Shown here piece after piece: positions 1-7,252 of a stretch of DNA of 12,998 bases. The notes beneath the pieces are model-generated. The model searched no databases. It had not been told where the DNA came from and saw nothing but the letters and a program-made list of their open reading frames with translations. This stretch comes from Eubacteriales bacterium (GTDB taxonomy: Bacteria; Bacillota; Clostridia; JAQUNY01). Location of the stretch: NCBI GenBank assembly GCA_028717405.1, contig JAQUNY010000034.1, positions 1 to 12,998 of the forward strand, given 5' to 3'. Every line of letters starts with the position of its first letter. Within the stretch, counting starts at the first letter, position 1. The translations under genes were made by a program, and so were the position numbers.

Positions 1-1
1 C

Positions 2-622
2 GCTCAGCTCACGCTGAATTCATCATTTGACGCCTCCGAAATACTGGCATACAGGAAAAAAGTCAAGGAAAAGAGTGAGAGCTTCGGTGCCGCAAACATT
101 ACCCTCAATGATATGATTTTATATGCAGTTTCAAGAATATTAAAAAAGCACGGACCTCTTAATGCACAGCTGATTGAAGAAAACCTGCTGGTTTATGACC
201 ATGTCCACCTTGGTGTTGCCGTTGATACTGCACGAGGGCTTATGGTACCGGTAATACGGGATGCTGACACAAAATCGCTGGCGGCACTCTCATCTGAGGC
301 AAAGGAGCTGATTGAAAGCTGCCAGAAGGGAACTGTAAATCCTGACCTTCTGAAAGGGGGGACTTTTACTGTAACCAACCTCGGCACCCTCGGAGTCGAG
401 TCTTTCACACCCGTACTTAATGCGCCTCAGACTGGTATTCTTGGAGTCTGTAATATAGTACAAAGGATAAGGCTGAACGGGAAAGATAATGAATTCTATC
501 CTGCAATGGGGTTATCCCTGACATTTGACCACAGGGCGGTCGATGGTGCTCCGGCGGCAAGGTTCCTGAAGGATCTGGCAGCGGCGCTTGAAGATTTTAC
601 GCTTATTGCGGCAATGGGTTGA
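2..622 (+). CDS. 2-oxoacid dehydrogenase E2 acyltransferase, C-terminal catalytic part (5' end outside window)
   Basis: Dihydrolipoyllysine acyltransferase core of a 2-oxoacid dehydrogenase complex; it moves the acyl group from the lipoyl arm to CoA in the cytoplasm. The frame is open from base 2, so the N-terminal lipoyl and E1/E3-binding domains lie upstream of the window; 206 codons are visible. The active-site motif DHRAVDG is encoded around 527-547, with the catalytic His at 530-532 and Asp at 542-544. A typical FTVTNLGTLGVESF segment and a NAPQTGILGV segment precede it, as in the family. The protein ends shortly after the motif, as E2 proteins normally do. The E3 gene follows after 46 bases and E1 after that, so this is the first visible gene of an E2-E3-E1 operon. 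The substrate (pyruvate, branched-chain 2-oxoacid or acetoin) cannot be decided from the catalytic domain alone. An internal ATG at 113 is not the true start because family homology continues upstream of it. Confidence 0.95.
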   Translation, partial: AQLTLNSSFDASEILAYRKKVKEKSESFGAANITLNDMILYAVSRILKKHGPLNAQLIEENLLVYDHVHLGVAVDTARGLMVPVIRDADTKSLAALSSEAKELIESCQKGTVNPDLLKGGTFTVTNLGTLGVESFTPVLNAPQTGILGVCNIVQRIRLNGKDNEFYPAMGLSLTFDHRAVDGAPAARFLKDLAAALEDFTLIAAMG

Positions 623-668
623 AATATTTGACTGTTACGCTGAGAAATTATGCGGAGGGATTATATTG

Positions 669-2051
669 ATGGTATATGATTTGATTGTAATCGGCGGTGG
701 GCCGGCAGGATATCTGGCTGCCGAAAGGGCTGCCGGCAAGGGGTTTTCCGTCCTGCTTGCAGAAAAAAAATCAATGGGCGGTGTCTGCCTGAATGAAGGC
801 TGTATCCCTTCAAAGGCACTTCTTTATTCAGCCAAGGTATTTGACGGCGTCAGGCACGGCAAAGCATATGGTATAAATGTGGACGAAGGGGCTATAAAGC
901 TTGATCACAGAGCAGTTGTTGCACGTAAAGACAAGGTTGTAAAAAAACTTGTCGGAGCTATAAAGAGCACTGTAAAAAAGCTGGGTGTAGAGGTGGTCTC
1001 CGAAGAAGCTGTTATAAAGGGCAGAAAAGATGGTTTGTTTGAAATATCAGCTCCGTCCGGCACTTATTCAGGGAAAAGGCTTCTTATAGCTACCGGATCA
1101 GTACCGGTTCTGCCCCGGATTAACGGCCTGGATGAAGGCCTGAAAGAAGGATATGTTTATACAAACAGGGAAATCCTGTCCCTTGAACATGTGCCTGAGA
1201 CCCTGGCAATTGTAGGAGGCGGTATCATCGGGTTGGAAATGGCTTCATATTTCAATTCGGCCGGAAGCCGGGTGACAATTATCGAAATGCTTGACCATAT
1301 TGCCGGAAATACCGACAGGGAAATATCCGGCGCGCTCATGGAGATATATAAAAAGAAAGGTGTCAATTTCAGGCTTGAATCCAGGGCTGCCGGGATAAAA
1401 AAAGGATCTGTCATATGCATGCAGGGAGATGGCGCGGAAATTGTAACGGAGGCATCAGGAGTTTTGATGAGTATAGGGCGCAGGCCGGTGATATCCGGCA
1501 TAGGCCTTGAAAATGTTTCTGTTTATACAGACAGAGGGCGGATCGTTACTGACGAGTTTGGCAGGACCAATATATCAGGGATATATGCCGCCGGAGACGT
1601 AAACGGTACCTCCATGCTTGCACATACGGCATACATGGAAGCTGAAGCTTGTGTGGACCATATGGCGGGTATCAGGAATCCTGTGAGATATGACTCAATA
1701 CCTTCTGTTATTTATACAAATCCGGAGGTCGCGTCTGTCGGCGAAACATCTGAATCAGCTGCGGCAAAAGGTCTGGACTATGCACAGATAAGCATACCCA
1801 TGTCGTACAGCGGCAGGTTTGCGGCGGAGAATGAAGCTGCCGGCGACTGTATCTGCAAGCTTATTGCGGAAAAGGGAACAGGACGGCTTCTCGGCATACA
1901 TCTGATGGGAAGCTATTCCTCAGAAATGATATATGGCCTGTCATTTATGGCAGGCGCAGGACTCAGAATAAGCGATATCAGAAAAATGGTGTTTCCTCAC
2001 CCCACTGTCAGCGAAATCATCAGGGAAGCTGCTTTTATGATAAGAGTATAA
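669..2051 (+). CDS. lpdA: dihydrolipoyl dehydrogenase (E3)
   Basis: FAD-dependent disulfide oxidoreductase that reoxidises the dihydrolipoyl arm of E2 and passes electrons to NAD+. The 460-residue product is the usual length for E3 without a lipoyl domain. Visible motifs, in order: the FAD dinucleotide fold GGGPAG at residues 9-14; the redox-active disulfide GGVCLNEGCIPSK with Cys40 and Cys45; ATGS at 141-144; the NAD(H) fold GGGIIGLE at 183-190; the second FAD motif GIYAAGD at 304-310; and the C-terminal catalytic HPTVSE with His444 and Glu449. The start was set at 669 because GGAGG at 654-658 sits 10 bases upstream and homology begins at once (YDLIVIGGG). An in-frame ATG at 588 would overlap the E2 gene and add 27 unrelated residues. 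It lies between E2 and fused E1, consistent with all three enzymes working in one complex. The 3' end overlaps a short degenerate tandem repeat. Confidence 0.97.
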   Translation: MVYDLIVIGGGPAGYLAAERAAGKGFSVLLAEKKSMGGVCLNEGCIPSKALLYSAKVFDGVRHGKAYGINVDEGAIKLDHRAVVARKDKVVKKLVGAIKSTVKKLGVEVVSEEAVIKGRKDGLFEISAPSGTYSGKRLLIATGSVPVLPRINGLDEGLKEGYVYTNREILSLEHVPETLAIVGGGIIGLEMASYFNSAGSRVTIIEMLDHIAGNTDREISGALMEIYKKKGVNFRLESRAAGIKKGSVICMQGDGAEIVTEASGVLMSIGRRPVISGIGLENVSVYTDRGRIVTDEFGRTNISGIYAAGDVNGTSMLAHTAYMEAEACVDHMAGIRNPVRYDSIPSVIYTNPEVASVGETSESAAAKGLDYAQISIPMSYSGRFAAENEAAGDCICKLIAEKGTGRLLGIHLMGSYSSEMIYGLSFMAGAGLRISDIRKMVFPHPTVSEIIREAAFMIRV

Positions 2052-2093
2052 TGCTGTATGATAAAGATTTAATGATGTATGGTAAGGATTTGA
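2031..2093 (+). repeat. degenerate 21-base tandem repeat across the lpdA stop codon
   Basis: Three units of 21 bases are visible: 2031-2051 (last codons and stop of lpdA), 2052-2072 and 2073-2093. By hand alignment units 2 and 3 match at 17 of 21 positions, and units 1 and 2 at about 13. In the lpdA frame each unit ends in a stop codon preceded by a similar hydrophobic/basic string (FMIRV-stop, CMIKI-stop, CMVRI-stop). This suggests local duplication of the gene's 3' end. A further unit may start at 2094 (TGCTGATGG) but decays quickly. No function is evident. Confidence 0.6.
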
Positions 2094-2152
2094 TGCTGAT
2101 GGCAAAAGAGAAGCAAGCCTGAAAGCAAACAACATATAAGGAGATTTTTACA

Positions 2153-4621
2153 ATGCCCAAATCACAATTTATTAATCCGGATGTAGTAAGGAAAAAAGGT
2201 AGAATAAAATTTTCAGATATACCGGTGAACAGTTACTCCAAATCTGTAGAGGAAGAGAAAGGCAGCTACACCAATGCGGAATTTATAGGCATTTACAGAG
2301 ATATGGCCCTGATCCGCGAGTTTGAAACAATGCTCAACTCTATAAAAACAACTAATGAGTATAACGGGATCACTTATAATCATCCCGGGCCGGCGCACCT
2401 TTCCCTCGGACAGGAAGCTTCGGCTGTCGGCCAGGCTTTTTTGCTGGATAAAGATGATTATATTTTCGGTTCACACAGGAGCCATGGTGAGATCATAGCC
2501 AAAGGTTTATCTGCAATAAGGAAGCTGGAACCGGCTGAGTTAAATCAAATAATGGAAACGTTTTTTGGCGGCGCAGTACTTAAGGCAGTCAGTACTATAA
2601 ACAAGAGCGGCGACATCAAAGCGGTTGCCGATGATTTTCTGCTGTATGGCACGCTTGCCGAAATTTTTGCCAGAAAGACCGGCTTCAACAAGGGGCTTGG
2701 CGGTTCGATGCACGCATTCTTTACACCTTTTGGCATTTATCCGAATAATGCTATAGTAGGCGGATCCGGCGACATATCTGTGGGCGCTGCCCTTTATAAA
2801 AAAATCAACAAAAAGAAAGGGATAGTCATTGCCAATATCGGCGACGCTTCCATGGGTTGCGGGCCAGTATGGGAAGGCATCTGCCTGGCGGCAATGGACC
2901 AGTTCAGGAAACTTTGGGAAGGAGACTACAAGGGCGGGCTCCCGATAATATTCAACTTTTTTAATAATCAGTATGGAATGGGCGGACAGACCTGTGGTGA
3001 AACAATGGGATATGAAATCCTGGCAAGGGTCGGGGCAGGCGTCAATCCTGAGCAGATGCATGCCGAGAGAGTAGATGGTTATAATCCTCTGGCAGTAATA
3101 GATGCAATCAGGAGGAAGAAGGCTGTTCTTGAAGAGAAAAAAGGGCCCGTATTGCTTGACACACTGACATACAGGATCACGGGCCATTCGCCATCAGATG
3201 CTTCCAGCTACAGGACAAAGGAAGAGATAGAAGCCTGGACCAGGAATGACTCGCTTGAAGAGTATGCTGCGAAGCTGGCTGAGGCGGGTGTAGCGACGAA
3301 TACACAACTGGAATCAATAAGAGAGGATGTAAGAAATATAATAACAAGGATTTGCAGGCTTGCAACCGACGACAGTATTTCGCCCAGAATGGATCTTTCA
3401 GCTGAGCCGAATTTAATATCGGATCTTATGTTTTCCAATGCCAGAGCAGAAAAAATGGAAGACCGTGAATGCGAGACTCTTATGAAGAAGGAAGATAACC
3501 CACGTGTCAGGCAGATAGCCGGCAAGATCAGGACTGCCTTTGAAAACGGCAAGCCTGTTTCAAAAAATAAGGTTTACCAGTTCAGAGACGCTGTTTTCGA
3601 AGCGATAATCGACAAGTTCTATGTTGATCCCACACTTGTTGCCTATGGAGAAGAAAACAGAGACTGGGGCGGTGCTTTTGCGGTGTATCGTGGCTTAACA
3701 GAAGCGTTGCCTTACCAGCGCCTTTTTAACACATCGATTTCAGAAGGAGCAATAGTCGGTTCTGCTGTAGGATATGCGCTTTGCGGAGGGCGTGTCATAG
3801 CTGAGCTGATGTATTGTGATTTTCTGGGGCGTGCCGGGGATGAAGTATTCAACCAGCTTTCCAAATGGCAGGCAATGAGCGCGGGAGTGCTGAAAATGCC
3901 GGTAATACTGAGAGTTTCCATAGGGTCAAAATATGGCGCGCAGCATTCGCAGGACTGGACATCCCTGTGCACACATATACCCGGACTTAAGGTCGTTTTC
4001 CCGGCGACACCATATGATGCAAAAGGGCTTATGAACACTGCCTTGATGGGAACTGATCCGGTGGTATTTTTTGAGAGCCAGAGGACATATGATATTGGCG
4101 AATTGTTCCATCCTGGAGGTGTGCCTGAGGAATATTACGAGGTTCCGATAGGCGAACCTGACATTAAAAGGGAGGGAAGGGACATCACAATACTGACTGC
4201 AGGCGCTACTCTTTACAGAGCGCTGGAAGCCGCAGATATCCTTGAGGAAAAATACGGAATCTCGGCAGAAGTCATTGATGCCAGATCACTGGTCCCGTTT
4301 AATTATGAGAAGGTACTTGAGTCGGTCAGGAAAACAGGCAAAATCCTGCTTTCAAGTGATGCCTGTGAACGTGGCTCGCATCTTAAGGACATGGCCCAGA
4401 ATATAAGCGAACTGGCTTTTGATTATCTGGATGCACCTCCGGTTGTGGTTGGAGCGAAGAACTGGATAACGCCGGCACACGAGCTGGAAAATTATTTCTT
4501 CCCTCAGCCTGCCTGGATCATTGACGCAATCCATGAAAAAATAATGCCTCTTAAAGGGCACGTTGCCACAAGCAGCTGCACACCCGTAGAGCAACTGAGA
4601 ACAACCAGCCTTGGAGTCTGA
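2153..4621 (+). CDS. 2-oxoacid dehydrogenase E1, fused alpha-beta subunits
   Basis: Thiamine-diphosphate-dependent E1 that decarboxylates a 2-oxoacid and reductively acylates the E2 lipoyl arm. The 822 residues hold both subunits that are usually separate. The alpha half (about 40-420) has HRSHG at 108-112, KGLGGSMH at 180-187, the TPP/Mg signature GDAS at 230-233 with NN at 271-272, and RITGHSPSD near 341-349. The beta half (about 473-800) has the catalytic-type ISEGAIVG with Glu531, HSQD with His598, and the C-terminal transketolase fold. Residues 425-472 form a charged linker. There is an apparent insertion of roughly 50-60 residues between HRSHG and the KGLGGSMH block, and about 10 extra residues within the TPP motif spacing (RKLWEGDYKGG region). 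The start is supported by AAGGAG at 2138-2143, 9 bases upstream. It is the last gene of the E2-E3-E1 operon and is followed by a hairpin terminator. Substrate specificity is unresolved. Confidence 0.93.
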   Translation: MPKSQFINPDVVRKKGRIKFSDIPVNSYSKSVEEEKGSYTNAEFIGIYRDMALIREFETMLNSIKTTNEYNGITYNHPGPAHLSLGQEASAVGQAFLLDKDDYIFGSHRSHGEIIAKGLSAIRKLEPAELNQIMETFFGGAVLKAVSTINKSGDIKAVADDFLLYGTLAEIFARKTGFNKGLGGSMHAFFTPFGIYPNNAIVGGSGDISVGAALYKKINKKKGIVIANIGDASMGCGPVWEGICLAAMDQFRKLWEGDYKGGLPIIFNFFNNQYGMGGQTCGETMGYEILARVGAGVNPEQMHAERVDGYNPLAVIDAIRRKKAVLEEKKGPVLLDTLTYRITGHSPSDASSYRTKEEIEAWTRNDSLEEYAAKLAEAGVATNTQLESIREDVRNIITRICRLATDDSISPRMDLSAEPNLISDLMFSNARAEKMEDRECETLMKKEDNPRVRQIAGKIRTAFENGKPVSKNKVYQFRDAVFEAIIDKFYVDPTLVAYGEENRDWGGAFAVYRGLTEALPYQRLFNTSISEGAIVGSAVGYALCGGRVIAELMYCDFLGRAGDEVFNQLSKWQAMSAGVLKMPVILRVSIGSKYGAQHSQDWTSLCTHIPGLKVVFPATPYDAKGLMNTALMGTDPVVFFESQRTYDIGELFHPGGVPEEYYEVPIGEPDIKREGRDITILTAGATLYRALEAADILEEKYGISAEVIDARSLVPFNYEKVLESVRKTGKILLSSDACERGSHLKDMAQNISELAFDYLDAPPVVVGAKNWITPAHELENYFFPQPAWIIDAIHEKIMPLKGHVATSSCTPVEQLRTTSLGV

Positions 4622-4684
4622 ATCCATGAAAGCCGGAATTAAAGCCTGAGAGCTGTAATTTTTTATCAAGGGCTGCTGTAAAAT

Positions 4685-4721
4685 AAAGAAGGGGAAGGAT
4701 GTTATTCATCCCCTTCTTTTT
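4685..4721. terminator. bidirectional intrinsic terminator between convergent genes
   Basis: Perfect 11-base arms AAAGAAGGGGA (4685-4695) and TCCCCTTCTTT (4709-4719) flank a 13-base loop. A T-run (4717-4721) follows on the plus strand, and an A/T-rich stretch complementary to 4681-4687 follows on the minus strand. It would terminate the E2-E3-E1 operon rightward and the acyl-CoA synthetase gene leftward. The synthetase stop codon (4702-4704 on the minus strand) is in the loop, so one arm encodes the last residues of that protein. Confidence 0.85.
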
Positions 4722-6441
4722 GTGTTTCCATATATCTTTTAATTTTTTTGGTCGTAGTTTTAGCAAATTCATTCTCGCGTATTACAATGTCTTTGATATG
4801 CTTGTACGAAACCAGATTCCCGTTTACAGTTTTAACATGTGTTTTTATAAGTTTCTTAATAAAATCATCGTTTATCTCTTCGGAATTGAATTCTTCCGCT
4901 ATTTTTTCCATATCAGGGACTATGGCGGCCGTTATTATAAAATCATCCTGATTGGATGAAGCAGGATCGTGCTTCCCGTAAACAAGGCTTTCTTTGATGT
5001 AAGTTCCTCTGTTAAGCATTGTTTCAATTTCTTCAGGAAAAATATTCTTTCCGTTCCTTGTTACAATGACATTCTTCTTCCGGCCGGTGATATGCAGAAA
5101 ATTATCTTTATCCAGATAGCCAAGGTCCCCTGTATGGAACCATCCGTTTTTGAAGGCTGCGGCGTTTGCCTTATCATTTTCATAGTAACCGGACATAATG
5201 CTTGGGCCTTTTACTATTATTTCGCCAATGCCATCTGCGTTTTTCTCATCAATAGCCACCTTAAGTCCCGGGAGGGGTAATCCTGCGGCGTCGTCTTTGA
5301 AATCTACATCACGGTTCAGAGCCACTATAGGTGAGCATTCGGTCAGGCCGTACCCCTGTAAAAAGCCGAAACCAAAACTCCTGAAAGCTTTTGAAACTTT
5401 AGGATCTATTGCGGCGGCACCGCTGATCAGAAGTCTGACATGCCCACCCAGGGTATCATGTATTGGAGCAAAAAGCTTCCCGGTTATATTTATACCAAAT
5501 AATCTTAAAAAATCAGAAAGGGCACAGCCAAATTTCAGTTTAAATAAGCCTCCGGGCATTTGGGAAGCGTGATCGATGATCTTCTTGTACATTGTTTCGA
5601 AAATCAGAGGGACACCAAGTACAACAGTCGCACGTGACTCTTTCAGATTTTTGGGTATGTGACGAAGTCCTTCAAAATGGGCTATGGAAGCGCCTCTGTA
5701 AATTGGGCAAAGGAAGCCGCAAGTGCATTCATAGGCGTGGTGTATGGGAAGGATGGAAAGGAAGATGTCACTGCTTTCTATATTGAGCATTGAACACATC
5801 GCTGTAAGGTTGGCGCAAATATTTGTGTGCGAAAGCATCACAGCCTTGGATTCGCTTGTAGTTGCTGAAGTGAAAAGAAGCATGCTGAGAGCGTTATTAT
5901 CAATTTTTGCCTGAATGAAGTCAGTGTTGCCTGAATCCAGTGAAACTGCGCCCTTTTTTCTGAAATGCGAAAATGATTCAAAGCGTTCGGATGATTCCTG
6001 AAGATCCATATTGATATACAGTACTATATTATTGTTACGGGCTGAAATATTTTCTATGGTTTTTGCATTTTTCCCGGAATAAATAACGGCGGATGCGGAG
6101 GAACGTATCAGGAGGTTTTCCACTTCGTTTTCAGGCAGCTCTTTATCTATAGGGACTGCAATACCTGTTCCGTTTACTATTGCAAGATATGATACAGCCC
6201 ATTCATACCTGTTTTCGCCCATCAGCGCAATTCGTTTTCCTTTGAGACCTGCGTTGCAGAGGGCAGTTCCAATATAATCAACATCGGCCTTGAATTCTTT
6301 ATATGATACCGGTGAATATTCGGCTTCTTCTGATTTTTTGACCCAGAATGCTGACTTATCAGAGAAAAGTGTTGTGCTGGACTCCAGCATTTCCTTTAAA
6401 TTCGATATTGGCCTTACATCGTAAAGAGGTTTATTTTTCAT
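4702..6441 (-). CDS. AMP-forming long-chain acyl-CoA synthetase (FadD/FAA class) with degenerate P-loop
   Basis: Adenylate-forming enzyme of the ANL superfamily, expected to activate a fatty or other carboxylic acid with ATP and CoA; 579 residues, normal for the class. Motifs: P-loop region FTSATTSESKAVMLSH at 190-205; LPIHHAYE at 231-238; ISGAAAID at 339-346; A5 core YGLTECSP at 364-371; A7 GWFHTGDLGYL at 433-443; GRKKNVIV at 453-460; NGKNIFPEEIE at 463-473; and a C-terminal Lys-rich A10-like TTTKKIKR at 562-569. The P-loop departs from the usual TSGTTGxPKG: three Gly and one Pro are replaced by Ala193, Ser196, Ala200 and Ser198, though Lys199 remains. The enzyme may still be active, but altered ATP handling is possible. 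No membrane segment is obvious. The start is the first Met in frame; the upstream GGGG tract (complement of 6452-6455) is a weak Shine-Dalgarno. It is monocistronic, convergent with E1 and divergent from the ydbC operon. Confidence 0.92.
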   Translation of the reverse strand: MKNKPLYDVRPISNLKEMLESSTTLFSDKSAFWVKKSEEAEYSPVSYKEFKADVDYIGTALCNAGLKGKRIALMGENRYEWAVSYLAIVNGTGIAVPIDKELPENEVENLLIRSSASAVIYSGKNAKTIENISARNNNIVLYINMDLQESSERFESFSHFRKKGAVSLDSGNTDFIQAKIDNNALSMLLFTSATTSESKAVMLSHTNICANLTAMCSMLNIESSDIFLSILPIHHAYECTCGFLCPIYRGASIAHFEGLRHIPKNLKESRATVVLGVPLIFETMYKKIIDHASQMPGGLFKLKFGCALSDFLRLFGINITGKLFAPIHDTLGGHVRLLISGAAAIDPKVSKAFRSFGFGFLQGYGLTECSPIVALNRDVDFKDDAAGLPLPGLKVAIDEKNADGIGEIIVKGPSIMSGYYENDKANAAAFKNGWFHTGDLGYLDKDNFLHITGRKKNVIVTRNGKNIFPEEIETMLNRGTYIKESLVYGKHDPASSNQDDFIITAAIVPDMEKIAEEFNSEEINDDFIKKLIKTHVKTVNGNLVSYKHIKDIVIRENEFAKTTTKKIKRYMETQKEGDE

Positions 6442-6584
6442 TTGACTATACCCCGCTTATTAATTATTCCAGCTGTATGCTGAAAGTAATTTATTTTGAT
6501 ATTCGATTTACCATTCAATTATATCTTACATTATTAAACCAGGTATCTGTTATTATGTGCAAAATATTTATGTGCAGCATGTTC

Positions 6585-6613
6585 ATTATATTATAATTTA
6601 TAAAACAGGGCAA
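6585..6613 (-). promoter_or_regulatory. candidate sigma-70 type promoter for the acyl-CoA synthetase
   Basis: On the minus strand, TTGCCC (complement of 6608-6613) is followed after 17 bases by a perfect TATAAT (complement of 6585-6590). The -35 box matches TTGACA at four of six positions. Transcription would begin near 6578 and give a leader of about 137 bases. The region is AT-rich, so chance matches to the -10 box are likely; the spacing raises confidence. Confidence 0.4.
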
Positions 6614-6614
6614 C

Positions 6615-6646
6615 GTAAGATTCCTCCAGTGTAAGGATTCCTTTAG
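6615..6646 (+). repeat. imperfect direct repeat, about 16 bases
   Basis: GTAAGATTCCTCCAG (6615-6629) is followed one base later by GTAAGGATTCCTTTAG (6631-6646). The two copies differ by one inserted base and two substitutions. They lie just upstream of the candidate minus-strand promoter, so a regulator site is possible, but a short repeat in low-complexity DNA may be chance. Confidence 0.35.
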
Positions 6647-6810
6647 CTTTATTGTAGTTATCTCTTTATTGGTGTGCGCTTTATTTATGTCTCTTTTTAT
6701 GACAGTGATAATTATGCATATACAAGATCCGTGACTTATATTTGTATTGAATTATATAAAAACCAAATAAAAGGATTTTTAGAATTATTTAATAAATATA
6801 CTAATATTTG

Positions 6811-6839
6811 TTGACAATATTTAGATTATGCTTTAATAT
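6811..6839 (+). promoter_or_regulatory. sigma-70 (SigA) type promoter for the ydbC operon
   Basis: A consensus TTGACA at 6811-6816 is followed by a 17-base spacer and TAATAT at 6834-6839 (four of six matches to TATAAT). The sequence around it is very AT-rich. Predicted transcription start is near 6846-6848, where base composition shifts sharply to the GC-richer leader. Confidence 0.65.
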
Positions 6840-6846
6840 ATAAATA

Positions 6847-6983
6847 GTCAGGGTAATAGCCGGTGGAGACACCTGTGCCCGGTAAAAAAGGGCGGCTTGC
6901 TTTGTAACGTCCGGTTTGTAATTCGTATCATCAATAAATCATTAAAAATCATTTAGCCGATTGGCGGATAAAAAGGAGAAAAA
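6847..6983 (+). promoter_or_regulatory. structured 5' leader of ydbC, possible cis-regulatory RNA
   Basis: About 137 bases lie between the predicted transcription start and the ydbC ATG. The first 75 are much GC-richer than the flanks and contain complementary blocks: GGTG/CACC (6862-6865 with 6870-6873) closing a GNRA-type GAGA loop; GCCC/GGGC (6877-6880 with 6890-6893); and a longer-range AGCCGG (6858-6863) with CCGGTT (6911-6916). The last shares two bases with the first hairpin, so the pairings compete. A small GCC-GATT-GGC hairpin (6956-6965) sits just before the AAGGAG ribosome site at 6973-6978. I could not match it to any riboswitch class I know, including c-di-GMP, TPP, FMN, cobalamin, glycine, SAM or T-box. 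No U-tract terminator is visible, so any control would be at translation or RNA stability. Confidence 0.4.
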
Positions 6984-7220
6984 ATGTCTGATTTAAACTA
7001 TAATATAATCAAATGCCTTGGTATAATAGGCGAAGGGACCAAAGGCTGGAAAAAAGAAGTAAATATTGTGTCATGGAATGACAGAGAACCTAAGCTTGAT
7101 ATCAGAGATTGGAATGAAGATCACAAAAAGATGGGGAAGGGCATAACACTAACCAATGAAGAAGCAGCGGAGCTGAAAAATCTGCTGCAGGGGCTCGAAC
7201 CTGAGGAACTCGATTTCTGA
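6984..7220 (+). CDS. ydbC: YdbC-type PC4 single-stranded DNA-binding protein
   Basis: A 78-residue protein resembling the bacterial YdbC branch of the PC4/p15 transcriptional coactivator family, small dimeric proteins that bind single-stranded nucleic acid. Visible family features are the beta-strand block GWKKEVNIVSWNDREPKLDI (21-40), the RDW segment (41-43), and the MGKGITLTNEEAAELKNLL block (50-68) that forms the last strand and helix. Length is typical. A strong AAGGAG at 6973-6978, 5 bases before ATG, sets the start. The cellular role of YdbC is poorly known; a function in transcription or ssDNA protection is inferred from the fold. The flippase gene follows after 32 bases without a terminator, so the two are probably co-transcribed from the promoter at 6811. 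Confidence 0.88.
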   Translation: MSDLNYNIIKCLGIIGEGTKGWKKEVNIVSWNDREPKLDIRDWNEDHKKMGKGITLTNEEAAELKNLLQGLEPEELDF

Positions 7221-7252
7221 AGCTGACTTTGGTAGCGGGGTAAAGGGCACAT

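Larger units (their letters stand above)
6442..6983. other. divergent intergenic region, AT-rich, no gene seen
   Basis: About 540 bases separate the acyl-CoA synthetase start from ydbC. No credible coding frame was found; the 82-codon frame at 6348-6596 mostly overlaps the synthetase gene on the other strand and has no family features. The region holds candidate promoters in both directions (6585-6613 minus, 6811-6839 plus), a short imperfect direct repeat (6615-6646), and a GC-richer leader from about 6847. The stretch 6650-6800 is plain AT-rich sequence in which nothing specific was recognised. Confidence 0.7.

Noticed and set aside
588..668. Extended N-terminus of lpdA from ATG 588
   Set aside because: It overlaps the E2 gene, adds 27 residues unlike any E3, and lacks a ribosome site, while 669 has GGAGG 10 bases upstream and starts directly at the FAD fold.
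2540..3187. 215-codon open frame on the minus strand inside E1
   Set aside because: Fully antisense to a strongly conserved E1 domain; its translation shows no family features and has low-complexity Cys/His/Tyr-rich sequence typical of a shadow frame.
4699..5786. Several plus-strand open frames across the acyl-CoA synthetase
   Set aside because: They are antisense to a gene with clear ANL-family motifs and show no recognisable features of their own.
6839..6844. TATAAA as the -10 box for the ydbC promoter
   Set aside because: It would sit 22 bases from TTGACA, too far for a sigma-70 type promoter; TAATAT at 6834 has the ideal 17-base spacing.
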